The notes below the pieces were generated by a model, which ran no database searches, had not been told where the DNA came from, and saw only the letters and a list, made by a program, of their open reading frames with translations. A stretch of DNA of 64,000 bases. Source: Labrys sp. WJW (GTDB taxonomy: Bacteria > Pseudomonadota > Alphaproteobacteria > Rhizobiales > Labraceae). Positions 1 to 8,465 of the stretch are shown here, one piece after another. Every line of letters begins with the position of its first letter. Position 1 is the stretch's first letter. Both the position numbers and the translations under genes were made by a program. The stretch covers positions 62,001 through 126,000 of the forward strand of contig NZ_LYXZ01000033.1 of the NCBI RefSeq assembly GCF_001676615.1, in the 5' to 3' direction.

Positions 1-460
1 AATAGCGCCCGGACGGCACGCCGGCTGGCAGGTCGAGATGCCGGAGCGCCGAATGCTGCAAAGGAAGGCCGCTGGCGACGATACCGCCGGGCTGCAGCAG
101 GCCGGCCGCCAGCGGCGGCAGCCAGAGTACCGTCTCCGCATCGACCTCCGCATAATTGGTCTCGATGTCGGCATGCACCAGCGCGGCGCCGATACCGGCG
201 AAGCGGGCGGCGGTTTCCCGGATTTCGCCGAGCACCAAGTCTTCCTCGGAGGGGATCGAGCTCCTGTGCGCCCCGAGCGCCCGGTCGAAGGCGACGATGC
301 GGCGGCCGGGCAGTCTTTCTCGCAGATGATCGAAGGTCCGGCCATTGCCGAGCCCGAGTTCGAGCACCGGACCGGGCAGGCCGGCGATCAGGCCGCAGAC
401 ATGGTCGAGCACGTCGCGCTGGGCGCTGACCCGGCGGATGAAGCTGTCGAGGCGGCTCAC
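1..460 (-). CDS. class I SAM-dependent methyltransferase (Methyltransf_17-like), C-terminus cut by window edge
   Basis: About 153 N-terminal residues are visible; the rest lies left of the window. The glycine-rich SAM-binding loop LELGLGNGRT is at about residues 33-42, after an N-terminal stretch beginning MSRLDSFIRRVSAQRD. This pattern matches the small methyltransferase family PF12692, known from alphaproteobacteria; the substrate is unknown. The start is GTG in a GTGA overlap with the stop codon of the glycosyltransferase before it, so translation is probably coupled. High-GC codon use matches the surroundings. Family membership is recognition by eye and the function is open. Confidence 0.75.
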   Translation of the reverse strand, partial: MSRLDSFIRRVSAQRDVLDHVCGLIAGLPGPVLELGLGNGRTFDHLRERLPGRRIVAFDRALGAHRSSIPSEEDLVLGEIRETAARFAGIGAALVHADIETNYAEVDAETVLWLPPLAAGLLQPGGIVASGLPLQHSALRHLDLPAGVPSGRY

Positions 461-1755
461 GGGCGCTGCCCCGCCAGCACCGGCGCCGGCACGGCGGCCG
501 CGCGAGGCCCGGCCAGCACGCCATCGAACTTGCCGGCCAGTACCGCTATGCCCGCTTCGAAGGAAAAAGCCTCGCGCACGCGCCGATAGGCACCCTCGCC
601 CAGGCGCTGGCGCAAGGCCGGATCCGTGGCCAGGGTCCACAGCCCCCCGGCGAGGGCCGCCGGATCGCCCGGTGGCACCAGCAGCCCTTCCTCGCCTTCC
701 CGCACGAATTCCGGCACCCCTGCGAAACGCGTGGAGAGGATGGGCAGGGCCTGCGTCGATGCTTCCATGATCACGTTGGGCAGCCCGTCGCGGTCACCGC
801 TTTCGCCTTCCTTGCAGGGCAGCACGAACAGGTCGGCGGCACGCAGGGCCTCGATCACCTCGCCTTGCGCCAGCGCCCCGCGCCAGATGATGCGATCGGC
901 CAGGCCCAGCCGCTCGGCCTGGGCCTGCAGCGCCTTGCGCAATTCGCCGCCGCCGATATGGGTGAGGCGCCAGGAGAGGCTCGGAGGCAGCTGCGCCAGG
1001 GCCGTGAGCAGATCGTCGAAGCCTTTCTTGGCGACGGCGCGCCCCACGGTGACGAATTCGACCGGCGCTTCGGCATTGCTGCCGTCGCGCCACGGCCGTT
1101 CGGCCGGCGGCGCGGGAAAGCGGCCGAGATCGAGGCCGTGATAGACGAGGCTGACGCGATCGGGATCATCCGCCGGCGCGAGGCGCCGCAAGGCCTCGAC
1201 CCCGCCGCGCGTGCAGGTGACGCCCCATTGGCTGTCGGCGATCTTCTCGCGCTTCTCCCAATCCGTGGTGGTCCAGATGTCCTTGGCGTGCGCGGAGAAA
1301 GAGAAGGTCCGCCCGGTCAGCAGGGCGGCATAGCGCGCCACCGAGGCCGGCGTGTGCAGGAAATGCACATGGATATGGCGGATGGCCGGATCGAGCTCCC
1401 GCGCCATCACCAGGGCCTGGCCGAGGCGGCGGCCGCGGCTGGCGCTGAAATCGCGCCGGAGATCGCGCAGGAACATCCTCATCAGCTTGAACAGCCTGGG
1501 TCGAAGCAGGGCGCCAAGCACTCCCGTCAGCACCCGCAGCGGCGCCTGATGCAGATATTCGGGCAGATAGACAGGCTTGGCCTTGATCTGCCGGTTCAGC
1601 ATGTGCACGGCCCCGTCCGTCGGCTGGCGCAGTGACCAGATCTCGAAGGCAAAGCCCGCCTGCTCCAGTGCCAGGATCTCCTGGGCGATGAAGGTCTCGG
1701 ACAGGCGGGGATAGCCTTTGACGACGATGGCAATGGGAGAGCGGGTGGAAGACAT
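457..1755 (-). CDS. glycosyltransferase family 4 (GT-B fold)
   Basis: A 432-residue protein of typical GT4 length. The N-terminal domain opens with VVKGYPRLSETFIAQEI, a common start for colanic-acid or exopolysaccharide-type GT4 enzymes. The C-terminal nucleotide-sugar domain has VTVGRAVAKKGFDDLL and the acidic donor-binding region GESGDRDGLPNVIMEAS, in which the second Glu of the EX7E element is visible. It should transfer a sugar from an NDP-sugar to a glycan or lipid acceptor on the cytoplasmic side; donor and acceptor cannot be read. A TTG one codon upstream is an alternative start. Its stop overlaps the downstream methyltransferase start, so the two form an operon. Confidence 0.88.
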   Translation of the reverse strand: MSSTRSPIAIVVKGYPRLSETFIAQEILALEQAGFAFEIWSLRQPTDGAVHMLNRQIKAKPVYLPEYLHQAPLRVLTGVLGALLRPRLFKLMRMFLRDLRRDFSASRGRRLGQALVMARELDPAIRHIHVHFLHTPASVARYAALLTGRTFSFSAHAKDIWTTTDWEKREKIADSQWGVTCTRGGVEALRRLAPADDPDRVSLVYHGLDLGRFPAPPAERPWRDGSNAEAPVEFVTVGRAVAKKGFDDLLTALAQLPPSLSWRLTHIGGGELRKALQAQAERLGLADRIIWRGALAQGEVIEALRAADLFVLPCKEGESGDRDGLPNVIMEASTQALPILSTRFAGVPEFVREGEEGLLVPPGDPAALAGGLWTLATDPALRQRLGEGAYRRVREAFSFEAGIAVLAGKFDGVLAGPRAAAVPAPVLAGQRP

Positions 1756-1814
1756 CAAGATCCGTTGGGGAGAAGCCGGGTCGGGGACAACCCGCGTCGA
1801 GGGGATTTTCCGGG

Positions 1815-1909
1815 GGCACGGGCATCCTGCCCGTTCTTCCTAATCCTGCAAAAGCTGAGCATCCAGGAACGGACATCGCAACATGCAAGCATGTTGCGAT
1901 GTCCGTGCA
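1815..1909. repeat. R2 palindromic repeat, copy 1
   Basis: Imperfect palindromic element filling the gap between two co-oriented glycosyltransferase genes. It contains a perfect 17-bp stem (1869-1885 against 1890-1906) around a CAAG loop, with the core GGACATCGCAACATG. The motif GGACATC-GATGTCC and the ...CCCGTTC...GAAC layout are shared with copies near 25.0, 35.0 and 59.2 kb. There is no T-tract, so it is not an obvious terminator. Confidence 0.75.
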
Positions 1910-1921
1910 CCCGGAGAAAGG

Positions 1922-3196
1922 TCAGGTCCCGGCAACGCGGCCGAGCGGGACGGTGTTCAGCCTGGCTTCGAACCAGGGCGTCGCCAATTGTTCGATACGA
2001 TCAAGGCCTTCGAGCAGGTGGGGCAGGAAGGCCTTGGACGGCAAGGGCTGGTCGGGCAGGTTGCGGATCGCCTGCGCCATCTCCAGCGGATCGCGGCGGG
2101 CACCGGGATTGAGGTTGTTGCCGTCGAGCATCGAGACCAGCCCGAGGCGGGTCGCATGCTCGGCCCGAATCGTCTGTTCGCGCCGGGGCGTTGTGCGCGG
2201 CACGATCAGCGCCCGTTTGTCGAGCGACAGGATCTCGCAGAAGGTGTTGTAGCCGCCCATCGAGACGATGCCCTGAGCCTTCACCATCAGATGCTCGATC
2301 TTGGCGTCGAAGGTGATGGCATCGACATTGGGCAGGCGGGCGATGCGTTCCATGAACGGACCGCGCCGGTCGCGGGCGACGAACGGCCCGAATACCAGCA
2401 GTGCAGGAGTCGGGATGCCGGGATCTCGCTCATAGGCGGAGAGCACCCAGTCGACCAGCTCATGCCCGTCACCGCCACCGCCGGTGGTGACCAGCACGAA
2501 GGGTCCCTTGGTCAGTTTGGGATAGCGGATCAATTGCGGCTGGGGCGGCAGTTCGCGGCGCAGGAAGCCGGTATAGACGATGCGCCGGCGGACATGGTCG
2601 GGCAGGTCGAGCCCCGCCAGCGGCTCGTAGATCTCGCTCAGGCCGTAGACCCAGATGTCGTCGTAATAGCGCACGAGCGCGTCGACAGCGCCCTTGCGCT
2701 CCCATTCGGGCGCCAGCACCGAGGGTTCGTCCATCACGTCGCGCACGCCGAGCACGATGCGGGCGCCGGCCCGGCGCAGTTCCTCCAGCGCCGGCAGCAA
2801 TTCACCGCGGAAACCTGTCGGCTCCTTGTCGACGATCACCAGGTCCGGTTTCAGCGTGCGCGCCGTCTGCAGGATGATGCCCTCGCGCATCGCCACCGCT
2901 TCGTCGAGCGTGAGGTTGAGGCTGAGCGTGGTGTAGTTGCCGTCGGCATGTTTGACCACGCCGGGTACACGCACATAATCGACCCCGTCGCCGAACTCGA
3001 AGCTGCCGATCACCGGCGAACCGGAAATGATGACGATCGAGGCGTCTGGATGGCGCTCGACCAGGCGATTGGCAATGGCGCGCGAGCGCCTGAGATGGCC
3101 GAGGCCGAACGTATCGTGGCTGTAGATCATCACGCGCGGACCGCCGGAGCCGCGTTGCGCGCGGCGGGACGGTCCCGGCCCGGGCTGCTGCAACAT
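1922..3196 (-). CDS. glycosyltransferase, MurG/GT28-like
   Basis: A 424-residue protein. An N-terminal motif MIYSHDTFGLGHLRRS (residues 23-38) is the glycine/histidine loop typical of GT28-like and related GT-B enzymes. A C-terminal segment with VTTGGGGDGHELVDW, and later GIVSMGGYNTFCEIL, is the nucleotide-sugar binding half. The first 22 residues are Pro/Arg/Gly-rich, and the second Met at residue 23 is a plausible alternative start. It lies upstream of the GT4/methyltransferase pair on the same strand with an R2 repeat between. The three together suggest a small surface-glycan locus, but no polymerase or flippase is in view. Confidence 0.82.
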   Translation of the reverse strand: MLQQPGPGPSRRAQRGSGGPRVMIYSHDTFGLGHLRRSRAIANRLVERHPDASIVIISGSPVIGSFEFGDGVDYVRVPGVVKHADGNYTTLSLNLTLDEAVAMREGIILQTARTLKPDLVIVDKEPTGFRGELLPALEELRRAGARIVLGVRDVMDEPSVLAPEWERKGAVDALVRYYDDIWVYGLSEIYEPLAGLDLPDHVRRRIVYTGFLRRELPPQPQLIRYPKLTKGPFVLVTTGGGGDGHELVDWVLSAYERDPGIPTPALLVFGPFVARDRRGPFMERIARLPNVDAITFDAKIEHLMVKAQGIVSMGGYNTFCEILSLDKRALIVPRTTPRREQTIRAEHATRLGLVSMLDGNNLNPGARRDPLEMAQAIRNLPDQPLPSKAFLPHLLEGLDRIEQLATPWFEARLNTVPLGRVAGT

Positions 3197-3554
3197 GACG
3201 ACTAGCCCCCCGAGCTCTTGCTGGATGCTTTACGCATTAAGACCTGATTCTCGCCTGATCGTTTTTTGCCGGTTCTCGACACAAATGAAGCGGGGCGGCA
3301 TGGCGCCGATACCCGCTGTGGTTTCATCATAAACATACCGCGTCGCAGCGACAACGGGCAGATAGCTGCTTTCCCAGCCTCCCCAAAGGGAGGCAAAGCC
3401 CGAGCATCATTGCCGTATCGCCGCGCGGATGCGGACGCAACCCACAATCTAGTCACGGATTCGTAACAGGCTTTTGTCAGTTCCCGGCGGCCATTGCGTT
3501 GACGGACGGCTTGCAAGCTCTTAACTCCACGGGACTGGAAACTGGTGTCACCCG
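3197..3554. other. 358-bp divergent intergenic region
   Basis: Separates the leftward glycosyltransferase from the rightward ABC-like gene and must hold both promoters. A possible sigma-70 promoter for the ABC-like gene is TTGACG (3499-3504), 16 bp, TTAACT (3521-3526), giving a short leader. A small hairpin CCTCCCCAAAGGGAGG lies near 3380-3395. No coding potential with normal codon bias was found, and no R1 or R2 repeat occurs here. Confidence 0.35.
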
Positions 3555-6239
3555 TTGGACCCTAGCCTTTTTCGATATGTCTGGCGGCATTCGCGAGGCG
3601 AGCAGATCTTCCTGCTGCTGGTGATTCTTGCGTCCTTGCCCTTCTATTGGATCTCGCTGGAAGTCCCCAAGCACATCGTCAACCAGGCGATCCAGGGCGG
3701 CGCCTTCGAGGGCGGCAAGCAGACCGCGCGCCTGTTCGAGATGTCGCTCTCCCTGCCCGATTTCCTGGGCGGCGCCACCTGGCGGATCTTCGACGGCGTC
3801 GAGCTCACGCGGGTACCGTTCCTGTTCGCCCTCAGCCTGTGGTTCCTGGTGCTGGTGCTGATCAACGGCGCCTTCAAATATGTCATCAACATCCGCAAGG
3901 GCATATTGGGCGAGCGCATGCTGCGGCGCCTGCGCTTCGATCTCTTCTCGATCCTGATGCGCTTCCGGCCCGAGGACATCGCTCCGCTCAAGCCGGCCGA
4001 GGTGGCCGGCATGATCAAGGACGAGGTCGATCCGATCGGCGGCTTCATCGGCGATGCCTTCATCCAGCCGATCTTCCTGATCACCCAGGCCGGCACCGCC
4101 CTGCTCTTCATCATGATGCAGAGCCCGAGCCTGGGCCTGGCCGCCCTCATCGTGGTGCTGGCCCAGGCGATCATCATCCCGATCCTGCGGCGTGAGCAGA
4201 TCCGCCTCGGCCGCGAGCGCCAGTTGGCGTCACGCCAGCTCGCGGGACGAATCGGCGAGGCGATCGAAACGGCGCCCGCCTTGCACACTTTCGGCGCCAC
4301 GCGCTATGTCGAGGCCGAAATCGGTGACCGGCTCGGCGGCCTCTACAGGATCCGTGCCGACCTGTTCCGCCGCAAATTCGCGGTCAAGTTCCTCAACAAC
4401 CTCCTGGCCCAGCTCACGCCCTTCATCTTTTATGCGGCAGGCGGCTATTTCGCCTTGATCGGCACCGTGAGCATCGGCTCCCTGGTTGCCGTGATCAATG
4501 CCTACAAGGATCTTCCTGCCCCCATCAACGACCTCATCACCTGGGACCAGCAGCGCCAGGACGTGCAGGTCAAGTATGAGCAGGTCTCGGCACAGTTCTC
4601 GCCGGAACGCCTGCTGCCCCCGGCCAACGGCAAGGCCAAGGAAATTCCGCCCGCCGACACGCCGATCCAGCTCACCTCGGTGAGCGTGCAAGATGCCCGC
4701 GGCGTCTCGCTGCTCGACCGCCTCTCCCTCACCCTGGAACGACCGGGCCATATCGCCCTGGTCGGGCCGGCCGGGGCCGGCCGCGACATCCTGGCCCGCA
4801 TCCTCGGGCGCCAGTTCCTGGCCTATCAGGGCAGCGTGACGATCGGCGAGGCCGAGATCTCGTCCTTCTCCGACCTCGAACTCAGCCAGATCCTGTCCTT
4901 CGTCGGCCCCGATCCCCTGCTCTCGCCCGGCTCGATCCGCGACAACATCCTGTTCGCCGCCCAGCGCCGCCCGCCCTCCCTCGGCGACATTTCGGTGCTG
5001 GTGTCCGACAATGTGCAATACAAAACCTTCCTGGAGGCTCGCCGCTCCGGCAATCCACTGGTCTCCGCCGACGCCGACTGGACGGACTACCAGGCTCTCG
5101 GCGTGGCCGGCCCCCAGGAGGTCGATGCGGCGATTCGCAGGGCACTCGACGCTGCCGGCGCCTTCGCGGACATCAACCGCTTCGGCGTACGTGGCCGCTT
5201 CGACGACAGCCACAGCGACGCCTTCCTCGAGCCTTTCGTGCGGGCGCGCCAGGTCGTCCGCGAGCGCCTGGCAAGCAAGGGCATGTCCCATCTGGTCGAC
5301 CCCTTCGACCCGCAGCTCTACAATGCCGGCGCCTCGGTCGGCGAAAACCTGCTCTTCGGTGTGCCCAAGGGCAAGAAGCTGCATATGGACAGCTTGCAGC
5401 GCAACCCGTTCATGCGCTCCATCCTCGAGGCCGAGGCCCTGCTGGAGCCCCTGATCGATTTCGGCCTGCGCGTGGCGGAAATGGCCGTGGAGACCTTCGC
5501 CGGCCTGCCGCCCGAGCATCCGGTGTTCGAACGCTATTCGGCGATTCGTCCCGAAGACCTGCCGCGCTTCCAGGAAATCGTGGATTCCGTGCATGCGCGC
5601 GGTACCACGCGAGCCCTCTCGTCCTCGGCGCGCACGCGGCTTCTCGGTGCGGGCCTGGCCTATATCGAGCCGCGCCATCGCCTGGGCCTGATCACCGAGG
5701 CCTTCACGGCTCGGGCGCTGCGGGCGCGCCACAGCTTCCGCAACCATCTGCCATCGCAATATAGCGACGAGATCGAGTTCTACGATCCCGCGCGCTACAT
5801 GCGCGCCGCGCCGGTGGGCGACAACATCCTGTTCGGGCGCATCAGCTACGGCATCGCCAATGCGCCGGAACGGGTCTATACGCTGGCGCGCGGCGTGGTC
5901 GAGGAACTCGGGCTCGACAAGGATATCTTCGCGCTGGGGCTGAATTTCGAGGTCGGCAAGAATGGCTGGCAGCTGCAGCCGGCCCAGCGCGCCCGCATCG
6001 CCATCGCCCGGGCCCTGGTCGCAAATCCCCAGATTCTGGTGATGGAGAATGCGCTTCTGGCCTTTTCCAGCTCGGAGGCGGAGGAGCTTCTCCACGGTGT
6101 GCGCAACGCCATGCAGGGGCGCACCCTGATTGCAACCGTCGCGAGCAGCGGCCAGGCCGAGGGATTCGACCGGATCATCGAATTCGATGGGCCAAGAATC
6201 GTCACTCGCGATATTGTTACTCTTGCGCAGAGTGCCTAA
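3555..6239 (+). CDS. degenerate ABC exporter-like protein (membrane domain plus split pseudo-nucleotide-binding domain)
   Basis: An 894-residue protein starting at TTG. Residues 1-350 form an ABC-exporter membrane domain with about six hydrophobic segments. The nucleotide-binding half is badly eroded: the Walker A equivalent (about 404-412) is GPAGAGRDI with Arg for Lys and no Ser/Thr; the signature (about 807) is LQPAQ instead of LSGGQ; Walker B (about 827) is ILVMEN rather than ...DE; and the H-loop His is absent (TLIATVASSGQ). About 300 residues separate Walker A from the signature, and this stretch repeats an exporter-like SIRENILFG motif three times (about 459, 592 and 752). ATP hydrolysis looks unlikely; a scaffold or sensor role is inference. 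A cyclic-nucleotide-binding protein follows. Confidence 0.8.
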   Translation: MDPSLFRYVWRHSRGEQIFLLLVILASLPFYWISLEVPKHIVNQAIQGGAFEGGKQTARLFEMSLSLPDFLGGATWRIFDGVELTRVPFLFALSLWFLVLVLINGAFKYVINIRKGILGERMLRRLRFDLFSILMRFRPEDIAPLKPAEVAGMIKDEVDPIGGFIGDAFIQPIFLITQAGTALLFIMMQSPSLGLAALIVVLAQAIIIPILRREQIRLGRERQLASRQLAGRIGEAIETAPALHTFGATRYVEAEIGDRLGGLYRIRADLFRRKFAVKFLNNLLAQLTPFIFYAAGGYFALIGTVSIGSLVAVINAYKDLPAPINDLITWDQQRQDVQVKYEQVSAQFSPERLLPPANGKAKEIPPADTPIQLTSVSVQDARGVSLLDRLSLTLERPGHIALVGPAGAGRDILARILGRQFLAYQGSVTIGEAEISSFSDLELSQILSFVGPDPLLSPGSIRDNILFAAQRRPPSLGDISVLVSDNVQYKTFLEARRSGNPLVSADADWTDYQALGVAGPQEVDAAIRRALDAAGAFADINRFGVRGRFDDSHSDAFLEPFVRARQVVRERLASKGMSHLVDPFDPQLYNAGASVGENLLFGVPKGKKLHMDSLQRNPFMRSILEAEALLEPLIDFGLRVAEMAVETFAGLPPEHPVFERYSAIRPEDLPRFQEIVDSVHARGTTRALSSSARTRLLGAGLAYIEPRHRLGLITEAFTARALRARHSFRNHLPSQYSDEIEFYDPARYMRAAPVGDNILFGRISYGIANAPERVYTLARGVVEELGLDKDIFALGLNFEVGKNGWQLQPAQRARIAIARALVANPQILVMENALLAFSSSEAEELLHGVRNAMQGRTLIATVASSGQAEGFDRIIEFDGPRIVTRDIVTLAQSA

Positions 6240-6293
6240 ATGATGCTTGGATTGCATCTGGATTTTGCCTCGATTGCTCAACGAGGGGTTGCT

Positions 6294-6394
6294 AAGCGTT
6301 TTGCGATATGAGGGAGTCACCTCGAATCGCAAAGGCGCGTCGGAACAAGGAGCTAGAGCAAATGGGCGTTCACACTTGGACGCGCTTTGCTCCA
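6294..6394. repeat. R1 two-hairpin repeat, copy 1
   Basis: Starts AAGCGTTTTGCGATATGAG and pairs with TCGAATCGCAAAGGCGC (hairpin 1). A linker follows with the GAACAAGGAGCTAGAGCA motif, then hairpin 2 ending CGCGCTTTGCTCC. It ends 22 bp before the start of the cyclic-nucleotide-binding gene. The same layout recurs near 7.0, 8.3, 12.3, 15.4, 21.4, 45.4 and 48.2 kb. Confidence 0.75.
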
Positions 6395-6416
6395 GGGTTG
6401 AGCGGGGAGAGGGACC

Positions 6417-6863
6417 TTGGATCTCGATCTGGAAGTCAAAACCATCAGGAACGCGCCGATCTTCACGGGCATCGACCCGTGCAAGATGAGGTTGCTCGCC
6501 TGCATGAGCGAGCAGTTGACCTTCGAGAAGGGCGATTATCTTTTCAAGGTCGGCGAGATTCCTGATGCCGCCTACGTCATTCTCAAGGGCGACGTCGAAC
6601 TGCTCGCCCAGAACGGTGAGAATCTCATCGCCATCGGCACCGAAGGTCCGGGCGCCATGATCGGCGAAGTCGCGGTGCTCTGCGACGCACGCCGCTTCAC
6701 CTCGGCGCGGGCCCATACCGACATTTCGGTCATGCGTATCAACAAGGACTGCCTGCTGCGCATGATGCAGGACAATCCGCAGTTCTCGATGTCGATCGCC
6801 AAGGAACTGGCACGCCGCGTCATGCAGATCGCCACGCAGGATGCCCACATCCTGACGCATTGA
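6417..6863 (+). CDS. stand-alone cyclic nucleotide-binding domain protein
   Basis: A 148-residue protein made of one CAP-type cyclic-nucleotide-binding beta-roll, with no C-terminal helix-turn-helix, so it is not a Crp/Fnr transcription factor. The phosphate-binding cassette reads IGEVAVLCDARRFTSARA and keeps the Glu and the Arg that bind the ribose and cyclic phosphate, which suggests real ligand binding. TTG start with a strong GGGGAGAGGGA ribosome-binding site. It sits between the degenerate ABC protein and a gene set that includes a cyclase, so it is the natural receptor for that messenger. The inferred role is regulation of the ABC-like membrane protein; cAMP versus cGMP cannot be told. 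Confidence 0.88.
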   Translation: MDLDLEVKTIRNAPIFTGIDPCKMRLLACMSEQLTFEKGDYLFKVGEIPDAAYVILKGDVELLAQNGENLIAIGTEGPGAMIGEVAVLCDARRFTSARAHTDISVMRINKDCLLRMMQDNPQFSMSIAKELARRVMQIATQDAHILTH

Positions 6864-6889
6864 CTTGCCGCACACGGACGGTACGCCCT

Positions 6890-6911
6890 GCCGCCACGCT
6901 ACCGTGGCGGC
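6890..6911 (+). terminator. hairpin after the cyclic nucleotide-binding gene
   Basis: A perfect 9-bp stem GCCGCCACG-CTAC-CGTGGCGGC lies 27 bp past the stop codon. No T-tract follows, so intrinsic termination is only possible; it may instead stabilise a 3' end. Confidence 0.35.
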
Positions 6912-7021
6912 CATTCGTCGTCTGGCGAGTGCATCCGTAATCGCTTGCATCGCAACAGCTGGGTTCGGGAGCCGGCTGCGCCCATGGCGCCATGCTCTCC
7001 CTTGGAACCAGGAGCGCTGAC

Positions 7022-7092
7022 GCGCCGTTTGGTTTCGATTGCATTTCGACGCATCTTTGCGATTCGACGCCTCCATCCGATCGAAAGACGCC
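7022..7092. repeat. R1 repeat, degenerate reversed copy 2
   Basis: Contains GTTTCGATTGCATTTCGACGC (linker-like) and then hairpin-1-like arms CATCTTTGCGATTCGAC and GATCGAAAGACGCC. It ends 12 bp before the aminotransferase start and is in reverse orientation relative to copy 1. The second hairpin is not clear. Confidence 0.5.
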
Positions 7093-7104
7093 CGAGGAGC
7101 CATC

Positions 7105-8280
7105 ATGACCCTTGCACTCGACCGCCTTCGTGCCGAAACTCCCGGCGTCGCCAACCGCATCCATCTCAACAATGCCGGCGCGGCCCTCATGCCGGCGCCG
7201 GTGGTCGATGCGATGACTTCCTATCTGCGACGCGAGGCCGAGATCGGCGGCTACGAGGCTGCCGAGGAATCGGCAGCCCGCCTCGACAGCATCTATGACA
7301 GCTTGGCGCGCCTCGTCGGCGGCGCCCGCGACGAGATCGCCTTGACGGAGAACGCCACCGTCGCCTGGCAGATGGCATTCTACGCCCTCCCCTTCCGGCC
7401 CGGTGACCGCATCCTCACCACCACGGCCGAGTATGGCGCCAACTACGTCGCCTTCCTGCAGATCGCCAAGCGGACCGGCGTGGCGATCGATGTCATTCCC
7501 GACGATGCCGACGGCGTGCTCGATCCCGCTGCGCTCGAGGCCATGATCGACGACAGGGTCCGCCTGATCGCCATCAACTGGATTCCCACCAATGGCGGAC
7601 TGGTCAACCCGGCCGCCGCCGTGGGCGCCGTGGCCCGGCGCCATGGCATTCCCTATCTGCTCGATGCCTGCCAGGCGGTGGGGCAGATGCCCGTCGACGT
7701 CGAGGCCCTCGGCTGTGACATGCTGTCGGCAACGGGCCGCAAATTCCTGCGCGGGCCGCGCGGCACCGGCTTCCTCTATGTGCGCCGCGAGCTCTGCCTC
7801 ACGCTCGAGCCGCCGATGATCGACCATTTCGGCGCGACCTGGATCGACAGGGACCACTATCGCCTGCGAGACGATGCCAGGCGCTTCGAGAGCTGGGAGA
7901 ACAACTACGCCGCCCGGCTCGGGCTCGGCGTCGCCACCGATTACGCCCTCGCCGTCGGCATCGAGGCGATTCGCGATCGCTGCCAGGCGCTGGCGCAACG
8001 GCTGCGAGCGGGCTTGCGATCGCTCCCGCGCCTGAGCGTCTTCGATCTCGGCCCGCATCCAGCGGCCATCGTCTCCTTCGCGGTCGACGGCCTGGAGGCG
8101 GAAGAGGTCCGCAGGCGTGCCACCGAAGCCGGCATCAATCTCAGCATCTCCAGGCCGGGCAGCACCTTGCTCGACGCGCTCGCCCGCCATCTGCCGATCT
8201 TGGTGCGGGCATCGCCGCACTACTACAACAGCGAGGACGAGATCGACGCCCTGCTCGCACTGCTGGAGAAGATGCGCTGA
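7105..8280 (+). CDS. class V-fold PLP-dependent aminotransferase / cysteine desulfurase-like enzyme
   Basis: A 391-residue fold-type I PLP enzyme of COG0520 type. It shows HLNNAGAALMP at the N-terminus, LTENATVAWQMAFYAL, the Asp/Gln cofactor region YLLDACQAVGQMPVDV, and the lysine segment SATGRKFLRGPRGTGFLY, whose Lys should bind PLP. ATG at 7105 was chosen because of the GAGGAGC ribosome-binding site; upstream in-frame codons lie in an R1 repeat. Relatives include SufS-like desulfurases, isopenicillin-N epimerase-like enzymes and EgtE-like lyases, so the substrate is unresolved. No suf, isc or egt genes flank it. Its place between the cyclic-nucleotide receptor and the cyclase is notable but unexplained. 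Confidence 0.85.
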   Translation: MTLALDRLRAETPGVANRIHLNNAGAALMPAPVVDAMTSYLRREAEIGGYEAAEESAARLDSIYDSLARLVGGARDEIALTENATVAWQMAFYALPFRPGDRILTTTAEYGANYVAFLQIAKRTGVAIDVIPDDADGVLDPAALEAMIDDRVRLIAINWIPTNGGLVNPAAAVGAVARRHGIPYLLDACQAVGQMPVDVEALGCDMLSATGRKFLRGPRGTGFLYVRRELCLTLEPPMIDHFGATWIDRDHYRLRDDARRFESWENNYAARLGLGVATDYALAVGIEAIRDRCQALAQRLRAGLRSLPRLSVFDLGPHPAAIVSFAVDGLEAEEVRRRATEAGINLSISRPGSTLLDALARHLPILVRASPHYYNSEDEIDALLALLEKMR

Positions 8281-8329
8281 CGGCAGGTTCCCACCGGTCT
8301 GCGGGTCGGAACGGCGGAGGGTGGTCGCG

Positions 8330-8400
8330 GATCGCAAAGTCGCGTCGAAACAAAGAGCTAGAGTAAAATTGCGTTTTCGCTAAAACGGGCTTTGCTGCCA
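8330..8400. repeat. R1 repeat, copy 3 (left hairpin truncated)
   Basis: Has ATCGCAAAG, then GTCGAAACAAAGAGCTAGAG, then a second hairpin in which GCGTTTTCGC precedes AAAACGGGCTTTGCT. The left arm of hairpin 1 is missing or diverged. It lies 65 bp upstream of the cyclase start. Confidence 0.65.
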
Positions 8401-8465
8401 GGCCCGCATGGGCCCCCTTTGACCGACTGCCGCATCCCGGCACTCATCTTCACGAGTTCGACCGC

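Noticed and set aside
1815..1909. R2 palindrome as a terminator of the GT28-like gene
   Set aside because: Stem is perfect but there is no T-tract on either strand, and homologous copies lie inside operons.
4230..7190. Open minus-strand frame of 986 codons
   Set aside because: It lies opposite the ABC-like and cyclic-nucleotide genes; such frames arise from high GC at third positions, and its protein has no recognisable motif.
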